Assembly (NCBI GenBank): GCA_029856435.1
Contig: JAHQXB010000143.1
Span: 1 to 64,000, forward strand
Length of the DNA stretch: 64,000 nucleotides
Source of the DNA: Candidatus Jordarchaeia archaeon
GTDB taxonomy: Archaea; Asgardarchaeota; Jordiarchaeia; Jordiarchaeales; Jordiarchaeaceae
Reading direction: 5' to 3'
Under the pieces are notes generated by a model. The model ran no database searches, was not told the origin of the DNA, and saw nothing but the letters and a program-made list of their open reading frames with translations. Of the stretch, positions 19,962 to 27,861 are shown piece after piece. Position 1 is the stretch's first letter. Every line of letters begins with the position of its first letter. The position numbers and the translations under genes are program-made.

Positions 19962-20882
19962 TTGATGACTGTTAACCATTCTACACTTCTTAAGATTAAG
20001 AATCTTTTTCTAAACTGTCGGATGAGGAACATTGCTGGTTGGACTAGTCTGGTGGTAATAGGCTGGGCTACGACATTCAGCCTAGGAAAATTCCAAAGCA
20101 TATTTCAAGTTACCTTCAACGTCTTGTTACATATGATTCCCATTGGTGTTTTTGCATTTTTTCTAACCGGTTCCTTCTTCTCCATAAATAATGCGTTTGA
20201 TGTGCAGGAGGACATAAATGCTGGAAAGACCAGCAATCTTGTAGCAAGAGGGCTTATCACCAAAAAAGAGGCAATAATATTCAGTATTGTATTAGCCGTG
20301 GCGTCTATAGCCTTCTTTTCCTATGTTGGGGGACTCTTGGGATTTTTGTTTTCTGTCACTTGCGTGGTGCTAGGTTTCCTCTACTCTATACCTCCGGTTA
20401 GATTTAAAAAGAGGCCGGTGGTTGACTTGATATCTCATGGTTTATTTTTGGGTTCACTATTAATTTTGATTGGCGCCACGACCTATGGTGGAATGCTGAA
20501 CAGGACCGCCTACTTCTTTGCTGCGGCCTTCTTCGTAGTTTCATGCCTTTTTCAGATGCAAAACCTTCTTGGAGACTACTTTGTGGACAGAGACTTGGGC
20601 ATCAAAACTACTGCAGTTAGTTTGCGCTCGTGGGAAAGAGGGAGATACTTCTTCCTAGCATTTGCCATTGTAGGCTCCATTATAACCATCGTTTTTGGAT
20701 GGTACCTGGTAATTGATTGGAGAATAATTTCCTTAATGGTGTTAATTAAGTCTATAAACATATTAGTGTATCTGCCTTTGTTTTCAGTATACAAAATCTA
20801 TCTATTCCAGCTCAAGTTTCAACCAGCCATACTTATGGTATGGGGAGCAACCATTTTGTTAGCCACACTAATTGTGACTTAA
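19962..20882 (+). CDS. UbiA-family prenyltransferase
   Basis: NNAFDVQEDINAGKTSN and LLGDYFVDRDLGIKT Asp-rich motifs; multi-TM. Confidence 0.88.
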   Translation: MMTVNHSTLLKIKNLFLNCRMRNIAGWTSLVVIGWATTFSLGKFQSIFQVTFNVLLHMIPIGVFAFFLTGSFFSINNAFDVQEDINAGKTSNLVARGLITKKEAIIFSIVLAVASIAFFSYVGGLLGFLFSVTCVVLGFLYSIPPVRFKKRPVVDLISHGLFLGSLLILIGATTYGGMLNRTAYFFAAAFFVVSCLFQMQNLLGDYFVDRDLGIKTTAVSLRSWERGRYFFLAFAIVGSIITIVFGWYLVIDWRIISLMVLIKSINILVYLPLFSVYKIYLFQLKFQPAILMVWGATILLATLIVT

Positions 20883-21053
20883 CTGCAAACACAACTCCCC
20901 CCTTCTCTTGCCCTTAGCTACGTAAAAAAACGCAACTCTGCTCTACAATCTACCGTAAAGTGTTTCGCTTAGCTTACGGTTTTTCCAAAAAGTTTGAGGG
21001 GAAGGGTAGATGGCTTAAAAAAGGAAGTGGTAAAGGTTTTCTATCAAACCGTT

Positions 21054-22121
21054 CTACTTCTTAATTTTTCCCTCGATGTACTGGTTTAACATTTTTTCTG
21101 TCTCGCTTAGTGGGTAGGGTTTTGGTGGATTTTTGAATCCGTATGCGCAGAGTGTGTCAATTGTTCCATACACTTTTCTGTCGAGCGCTAACTTCACTCC
21201 TCTTATCACATCAAGCAGTATTGATGATGAGTTGGGGGCATCAACTGTTCTGAGAGTAATGTCAATTTTAACAGGGGTATTATTAAAGTATCTTCCGCTA
21301 ATCCAGAAATAGGAGTCCCTTGTGTTCTTCATGAAGTCTACATAGTCTGTGGTTCCCGCCACTATGGGAACCGCATAGGGTACAGCTTCTTGGATAGCTT
21401 TCCTCTTAACTTCTCTTTTAATGTCGCCACGGGCCTTCTCAAGCGTAACTAAAGATTCAACCCCACCGCCAATGTCTAGCTGGTATGTTTGGTCTATTTT
21501 TACTCCTCTTCTCACTAGTAGGTCGAGTATTGTTTTGTGTAGGATGGTGGCGCCAATTTGATTCATAATATCGTCCCCAACTAGGGGGAGTTTTGCTTCT
21601 TCAAACCGGACGGCCCACTCTCTATTACTTGCTATGGCTGTTGGCGTCGTGTTAATGAAGGCGCATCCAGCCTTAATTGCCTGCTCTGCGTACCATTTTG
21701 AGGCTTGCACCGCACCTGTGGGGAGAAAGTTTATCAGTATTTCTGTTTTGCTCTTTTTTAACTCTTCGCTCACATTTACACTTGGCCTCTTGTCCACCTT
21801 AATTTGGTTACGCAGATATTCTGCAATGCCGTCCATCACTTCTCCCTTCTGAACAGTTACGCCCAGATGGCTTACATCATTTACTTTTTCGTAACGATTG
21901 GACGGCGCAAAAATGGCCTCAGACAGATCCTTACCCACTTTTAGGGAGTCTATGTCAAAGGCTGCGGTGAACTCTATGTCGCTCGGCTTGTATCCTCCAA
22001 AGTTATGAAATTTTAGTCCCACAAAATCTCCATTCTTGTATGAACTAACTCCTTGAACTAGTGAGGAACAACAGTCACCTACTCCAACAACTGCAACCTT
22101 GATTTTAGGCATTGAACTCAC
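21054..22121 (-). CDS. inositol-3-phosphate synthase-like protein, divergent paralog
   Basis: Homologous to 43179-44258 along its length; GVGDCCSSLVQG; but LDIGGGVESLV in place of GGNTDF. Confidence 0.85.
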   Translation of the reverse strand: MSSMPKIKVAVVGVGDCCSSLVQGVSSYKNGDFVGLKFHNFGGYKPSDIEFTAAFDIDSLKVGKDLSEAIFAPSNRYEKVNDVSHLGVTVQKGEVMDGIAEYLRNQIKVDKRPSVNVSEELKKSKTEILINFLPTGAVQASKWYAEQAIKAGCAFINTTPTAIASNREWAVRFEEAKLPLVGDDIMNQIGATILHKTILDLLVRRGVKIDQTYQLDIGGGVESLVTLEKARGDIKREVKRKAIQEAVPYAVPIVAGTTDYVDFMKNTRDSYFWISGRYFNNTPVKIDITLRTVDAPNSSSILLDVIRGVKLALDRKVYGTIDTLCAYGFKNPPKPYPLSETEKMLNQYIEGKIKK

Positions 22122-22213
22122 CTTCCCATTTTTATTAACCCATTTTATTATTTGATGTTTAAACCATTATTTTGCTCAAAAAGTTTTTCCATTTCTCGAA
22201 GCTTTTTTCTGAA

Positions 22214-23005
22214 TTAGTTATTTAGTTTTTTACTTAGAACAATGTACAGGGGGGTAAATAGGTTGTAGATCCACTCCAGAACCCTACTTTTTCTTACTAT
22301 TCTCATAATGCCAGAGTTTGGTAAATGCTTGTCCCACTTGGGTGAATTTATAACTGAGCGAAATTTAACCTTTGAGAGTAATTCTATAAGGGTCTCGTAA
22401 GAAACCAGTTTAACGGGGAAACTTGTCCCCAATCCCGACATGCGAATGAAAATATCGGTCAACCTCTTAGGTAGCAGCGTAATACCTAAAAGGCCAGTGT
22501 GGGATTCTCGGGGATATCGCCTATTAGGAGTTGTGAGATATAGGTAGCCTCTAGTCTTAAGTACACGGTATATTTCTCTTATTAGTTTTTCTTGTTCCTC
22601 CAGATGCTCTATTACGTCATTGCAAATTACTAGGTCAAATGTTTCATCGCTAAAGGGAAGACTGGTTCCGCTACCCAATACTTCGCCTACCCCTCCACTA
22701 GGAGGAAAACTGTTTTCTGAGTCATCAACATTAATTCTTGTGAGATTCATAAGCTTTTTATCGAGATCCAGTGCTACTACCCTATTCCTCCTAATAGCGA
22801 AAGAAACGCAGATTCCTCCTGCACCACATCCCAAATCCAGAATTTTGAGTTTAGAAACTTGGGGCATATATTCTTGGAGCTGCTTGACGTAGAGCTGAAC
22901 CCTTTTCTCTGTATTCTTGTACCAGTCCCACCAGTTCTGATAGTTGGCGAAGCCTTCGAGAGGTTTAAGATACTCTCTCAGAGCCTTATCAAAATTTTTA
23001 CCCAC
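22214..23005 (-). CDS. class I SAM-dependent methyltransferase
   Basis: ILDLGCGAGGICVSFA, CNDVIEHLEEQEKLIREIYRVLK. Confidence 0.88.
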   Translation of the reverse strand: MGKNFDKALREYLKPLEGFANYQNWWDWYKNTEKRVQLYVKQLQEYMPQVSKLKILDLGCGAGGICVSFAIRRNRVVALDLDKKLMNLTRINVDDSENSFPPSGGVGEVLGSGTSLPFSDETFDLVICNDVIEHLEEQEKLIREIYRVLKTRGYLYLTTPNRRYPRESHTGLLGITLLPKRLTDIFIRMSGLGTSFPVKLVSYETLIELLSKVKFRSVINSPKWDKHLPNSGIMRIVRKSRVLEWIYNLFTPLYIVLSKKLNN

Positions 23006-23518
23006 CTTGTTTCACGTCCATACATACAATGAATTAAAAAACCTTGTCAACGCTAATTGTTTATATTTTCTACTCTTAAATGTATTACTTAACCAAGAAG
23101 TGATCCGAAACGGCAAAGCTTTCTCAAGGAAAAAGAAAAGGAGGAATATGATATTTTTGCCTTTTACATATTTAGTCTACATTTACTCGGATCTTTTACG
23201 TATTCGCAGGGGGCCTCCATTCCTTGGCGGAATACAAGACCCGTAACCTTGCACTTTTTCTCAGAAGGATCGTATTCGGGGCACACCAAATCGCATTCCT
23301 CCTACTAATTATATTAAATTTAAGTGCAAATAAATATTATCATACAAACTTTTCTTAAACATAAAAATTATATAAATATACTTAAAATTTGTATATATGT
23401 AAATTTTTAAATTAAAATCACCAACCAACAATATGACAATCAAAAAACCTAGAAAAACCGAAAATAACAAGCACAGAGATTTAATTTATGTATCTAATAA
23501 GCGCTGAGGCGAATCATC

Positions 23519-24067
23519 TTGAGTGACCATAAGGGCATAGAGGAATTCAAAACCATATTGAAATTCGCGGCATCAGAAGAAAAAATAAGCCAGACCTATA
23601 ATGTTCCTCCAAATATGTTAATTCCCCTCTTCCTCTCCATAAAGTATGGGGGAGACTGGAGCATTAAAGACGAAGAGAATTTTTCAGTTGCAGTTAAGGA
23701 TCGGGAAACAGTATATAATAGCGAAACCAAAGAGGGTATAAGTTGCGAAACCATTTATCTTTTAGTTAATCCCAGAATCGTTGAAAAAGAGGGTAGAGTC
23801 CACAGGATAGAAAAATGTGGATCAAGCGCTGAACGCAAACTAGTGCAGAGATCCTATAACGTGAAAGCGGTTTTTGATAAGGGGCTAATCGCGAAAATTG
23901 ATCCCGAAAAGAAGACCATCAAAATTGGAAAATTGAATGAAGAGAAAATAGAATTTAAGGGCAGCATGGCTTTCAGCCTAGAACACGAAATTGAACATGT
24001 AAGCTCAGAAGCAGAAGCTGCGGGAAAACCAATTTGGGATTTTAACTACATTTTTGAAGAAGAGTAG
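23519..24067 (+). CDS. hypothetical protein
   Basis: 182-aa ORF with normal charged composition. Confidence 0.55.
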   Translation: MSDHKGIEEFKTILKFAASEEKISQTYNVPPNMLIPLFLSIKYGGDWSIKDEENFSVAVKDRETVYNSETKEGISCETIYLLVNPRIVEKEGRVHRIEKCGSSAERKLVQRSYNVKAVFDKGLIAKIDPEKKTIKIGKLNEEKIEFKGSMAFSLEHEIEHVSSEAEAAGKPIWDFNYIFEEE

Positions 24068-24239
24068 GAAATTTTATTGTGACGTGGTATCCTACACAAA
24101 CCTTTTAGATGTGGTGTTAGTTTCCATAAAGTTTTTAGAGCAAAATGGAAAGTGGAAAATTTTTTCTACCGGTCTATGGAAGTAGAAGTTCAGAGGGTAG
24201 GAAGCCTTTACGGTGGGCTGTTGATTGGTGAACTACCAT

Positions 24240-25133
24240 TTAAGTTGAGGGTTCTATGTTTAACCCGTTCTTTGTAATCCAGAAGGGGTGGAGGCCTCGG
24301 CTGTGGTCTGTGGCAAACATTTTCAGTATCTCTAACTCTTTTTTCCTGTGATTTCCGTCAATTCCGTATCTCATTATTATGACGTTTTGCGCCACGTAGC
24401 TTTCTAAAACATACTCTGTTTGATTGTAATTCTCAGCGATTAGGATGCTGGTGCATCCCCTTGAACGCAGAAAATTGTTTAACAGGTAGATTTCTCTTCT
24501 TCTGGTATATATGTCTTCGAAGCGGGAGAGGAATATGGATATGGGGTCTATGACTACCCTCTCTGCACCCACTTGTATTATGGCCTCCTCGACGGCCTTC
24601 TCGAAGTTTATAGTTAGTGTTTCAAAGTCTGCCCTTTCACGAATCATAGTGTCTGGAGAAAAGGGGCTCATAATAATTATTTTATTCATGTCCAAGTCCA
24701 TTCCCAAGGCAGAAGCGAATGTGAGCAAATCTTCGGGGGAATCTTGGAGAGCTATGAGGGCCCCTGGCTCATTATATTTCTTATAACCGTAGTAAAGAAA
24801 TTGAAGCCCAAAAACCGTTTTCCCTGCTCCCGGGGGCCCCATAAGTAGAGTGGTGGTGGCTTTTGGCAGCCCACCCTCACACAATTCATCAAAACCAGGT
24901 ATACCACTTTTGACCCGCTCCACTTTTCTAGGTTGAGCAGCCGCAGAGACTAAAGGTTTAACCCCCAGCGTCACAGTATATTGCCTAATTATACCCAAGT
25001 CTTCAAGCCTTTTCATCCTGTTTTTCACAGTCATCCGCGAAATTCCAAGCTCATCAGCAATCTTGGAAGCGGGAGTTCTCGAATCCTTCTTGAGAATTTC
25101 TAAGAGCTTGGAATCTATATCATCGATGGACAT
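24240..25133 (-). CDS. Lrp/AsnC-type HTH fused to KaiC/RadA-like ATPase
   Basis: N-term DSKLLEILKKDSRTPASKIADELGISRMTVKNRMKRLEDLGII; Walker A GPPGAGKTVFG; ERVVIDPISIF. Confidence 0.88.
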   Translation of the reverse strand: MSIDDIDSKLLEILKKDSRTPASKIADELGISRMTVKNRMKRLEDLGIIRQYTVTLGVKPLVSAAAQPRKVERVKSGIPGFDELCEGGLPKATTTLLMGPPGAGKTVFGLQFLYYGYKKYNEPGALIALQDSPEDLLTFASALGMDLDMNKIIIMSPFSPDTMIRERADFETLTINFEKAVEEAIIQVGAERVVIDPISIFLSRFEDIYTRRREIYLLNNFLRSRGCTSILIAENYNQTEYVLESYVAQNVIIMRYGIDGNHRKKELEILKMFATDHSRGLHPFWITKNGLNIEPST

Positions 25134-25358
25134 ATATAACTAACCTCACTTAGTACTCGGGATTTACAATAATTCTCAAATTATAAAACTTTTGGTTACT
25201 AATTTGGGGCAGCACACACCTTTGCTATAGATTTTTTCACTAATTTTTTCCTAAACTTCACCTTAACCCGGGGTTATTTAAAGCCTCTTTCCCCAAAAAA
25301 AGGCGGAAAAACCATATTTTCTGGAAGCGAAAAGGGATAAATTAAATGGAAAGTCTAT

Positions 25359-25390
25359 AGTTTATGTTTTCTTTTAAGCAATGGTGTAAG
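25359..25390 (+). repeat. 32-bp direct repeat, unit 1
   Basis: AGTTTATGTTTTCTTTTAAGCAATGGTGTAAG, perfect match to 25427-25458. Confidence 0.85.
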
Positions 25391-25426
25391 TTTTTGTCAC
25401 CTCCACCAATTTTATGAGAGACTTTG

Positions 25427-25458
25427 AGTTTATGTTTTCTTTTAAGCAATGGTGTAAG
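25427..25458 (+). repeat. 32-bp direct repeat, unit 2
   Basis: Perfect match to 25359-25390, 36-bp spacer. Confidence 0.85.
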
Positions 25459-25741
25459 GGTGCATTCTGAAGCCTTTTTTCCAGAATTATTAGGAGGGTG
25501 GAGTTAGACCATTCTCATACATCCAGATGGAAAGTATCCTTAAAATATGTATTTTTTGCTGATAGCTTGATTTTCCTTCTATGAGTGTTTCTTAGACCCT
25601 TTTTTATTCTTTTTGAAAATGTTTCCTATAATATCTCTTTTTTAGAGCAGAGGTGTGAGCTTGGTTTTGCATAAAATGGGTTAAGGTTGTTGGTAAAAAA
25701 AGGGAGAGACGTTTTTATGTAGGCGCTGCTTTGCATTTGTA

Positions 25742-26164
25742 TTATTTGGAGAAGATTTTGATTATTTCTTCTACTGCTGAGTCTATTATTACTTCGTATC
25801 TGCGGTCTTTGTGAAGGAGAACATTTGCGGCGTCTCTTAGTCTGCTGGTTTGTTTAGCTGAGGGCATTATCACCGCTAGTATAAGTTTGCTTGCTGGGAG
25901 GTATATTCCTCGGAAAACTAGAACTCCACCATTTGTTTCAATTATTACATTTTCTACGTCTCCCAATCCAATCTGTTCTTTGACCTTCTCTGCGGTGCTG
26001 TGGGAGAGTCCGGCCATTGCTGCTATAACGTTTTTGTCCAGTTCTTTGGTGGCTTCGGCTAGGACTAATCCGTCTTCTCCAGCTATTATGCTTCCGTGGA
26101 ATCCGCCCTTTGAGTTCAGGTTCTCGAGGATTTTGGTTAGGGCAGAGAGTCTACTTTCCGTCAA
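25742..26164 (-). CDS. Roadblock/LC7 domain protein
   Basis: ILENLNSKGGFHGSIIAGEDGLVLAEA...AAMAGLSHSTAEKV. Confidence 0.82.
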   Translation of the reverse strand: MTESRLSALTKILENLNSKGGFHGSIIAGEDGLVLAEATKELDKNVIAAMAGLSHSTAEKVKEQIGLGDVENVIIETNGGVLVFRGIYLPASKLILAVIMPSAKQTSRLRDAANVLLHKDRRYEVIIDSAVEEIIKIFSK

Positions 26165-26371
26165 TTTTGTGCAACGCTCACTTGTATTTTTATGTTATAT
26201 TATTAGAGGAATATAATTATTAAGTTAACTAATTTCTCTAAGTGTATATTCAAGATTTTGAAGCAGTTCATGAAGTTTTAGATATATTTTTCTCAATTTT
26301 AATAAGATTTTTTTTGAATTATACCTAGTGTTTATATACTATTTTGTTTCTCCACTCCTAAGGGTGATAAC

Positions 26372-26920
26372 GTGAGTTCCGAGGAAAAAATTGTGGGTTT
26401 CTTAAAGTTAAGAGGCTACGAAGTGAAAGAAATAGAGGAGAAAAAAGAGGGCAACTATAGGCTTATTAGGGCGGTTAAGAATGGTGAAGAAAACGTCTTC
26501 ATAATTAGAAGTTACGATTCTCAAAAAGTTATTGGAACCGCACTAGTGCGCAATTTAAAGGAGATTATGGATGAGAAGGGAGCCTCCAAAGGATTTCTGG
26601 TGGGAGGAAAAAGAAGTACACCCAAGGCTAGAGAAATCGCATTAGAATCCAACATAGAACTAATAGTGGATTACCCCATATTAAACATCTTTGACCATTA
26701 CCTTGTCCCCAAACACGAAATAGCCCAACCAGAAGAATATGAAAAAATTCTTAAAAAGTACAACATCAAGAAGGAAGATCTTCCCAAAATAAAAGTTTCT
26801 GACCCTGCCATAAAAGCAATTGGAGGAAATGTGGGGGACATAGTCAAAATAACTCGGGACAGCAAAACTGCAGGGAAAACAGTCATCTTTCGCTACGTCA
26901 TCGAAGACACTGCCCAATAA
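26372..26920 (+). CDS. RpoH/RPB5-type RNA polymerase subunit-like protein with extra N-terminal domain
   Basis: C-terminus HYLVPKHEI...LKKYNIKKEDLPKIKVSDPAIKAIGGNVGDIVKITRDSKTAGKTVIFRYVIE matches RpoH/RPB5 assembly domain; ~100-aa N-terminal alpha/beta domain. Confidence 0.88.
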   Translation: MSSEEKIVGFLKLRGYEVKEIEEKKEGNYRLIRAVKNGEENVFIIRSYDSQKVIGTALVRNLKEIMDEKGASKGFLVGGKRSTPKAREIALESNIELIVDYPILNIFDHYLVPKHEIAQPEEYEKILKKYNIKKEDLPKIKVSDPAIKAIGGNVGDIVKITRDSKTAGKTVIFRYVIEDTAQ

Positions 26921-26999
26921 TTTTGGTTAGCAGTAAAAATATAGACAAAAGATGGCGAGTGGTGGATAATTAAATCCATCTCAGAGGCGCAATTATTCT

Positions 27000-27674
27000 T
27001 CAAAGCCATAGACGCGCATTTTTTAGTGAAAGTTTTATTTGCTCATTTGCGTTTCTGGTAGCGATGTCTAGGTGCCCGCAGAGTAGGTATTGAACATCTA
27101 GTTTGCTCAGCAGGACTAGGGATTGAGTGAGTTTTTTCGCGTCCCCCGTTGGGAAGTCTACCCTACCGAAGCTTCCCTGTGTAAACACCGTGTCCCCGGA
27201 GAAAAGTACTTTCTGGTCTTGGTCATACAGGCATATACTGCCGATAGTGTGTCCCGGAGTATTAATTACACTCAGACTTAGGTTTCCGGCTTTGATTATA
27301 TCTCCCTCTTTTAGTCTTTGGTGAACTTTGGTGGGTGTAAATTCTAAACCGAATTCTCTTGCTAGGAGCAGCCCGTTTCCGCCTTTCTCGATGCTGTCTG
27401 CTTCCAAGTGGAAAACCAACACTTGGGGAGAGTATTCCCTCACGAAGTTGATGAGTCCACCACTGTGATCAAAATGAACGTGGGTCAAGATAACGCGGGC
27501 AATATTTTCAGGTTTCAGCCCCTCCTGAGAAATCCTTTTAATTAAACGGTCGAAGAAAAACCCGGTGCCGCAGTCGATAACTGTCAACTCATCTGAAACA
27601 CTATCTTTTATCAAAAAAACGTTGCAATCAAAGTTTATACCCGGAAAATAGAAAATTTCCTCTGTGACCTTCAA
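27000..27674 (-). CDS. MBL-fold metallohydrolase
   Basis: LTHVHFDHSGG, NTPGHTIGSICLY, LLCGHLD. Confidence 0.92.
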   Translation of the reverse strand: MKVTEEIFYFPGINFDCNVFLIKDSVSDELTVIDCGTGFFFDRLIKRISQEGLKPENIARVILTHVHFDHSGGLINFVREYSPQVLVFHLEADSIEKGGNGLLLAREFGLEFTPTKVHQRLKEGDIIKAGNLSLSVINTPGHTIGSICLYDQDQKVLFSGDTVFTQGSFGRVDFPTGDAKKLTQSLVLLSKLDVQYLLCGHLDIATRNANEQIKLSLKNARLWL

Positions 27675-27861
27675 TTCGACGCATCTCCGCCATTAAAAGG
27701 ATAGCAACTTTTTTATTCTTTACGATTCCCGCCAGAGAAAGAAATTTTAGCTCATCTTATTAAATGTGAACATAACATAGCTGGGCACATGCACCAGTTT
27801 TTTGGAAATAGTTTGGGCATTTATGTTCCCTTTTATTTCTATGGAAGTGGAGTTGTAAATC

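Noticed and set aside
25359-25458. CRISPR array
   Set aside because: Only two repeats and one spacer, no palindromic repeat, no leader or cas genes nearby; reported as a direct repeat instead.
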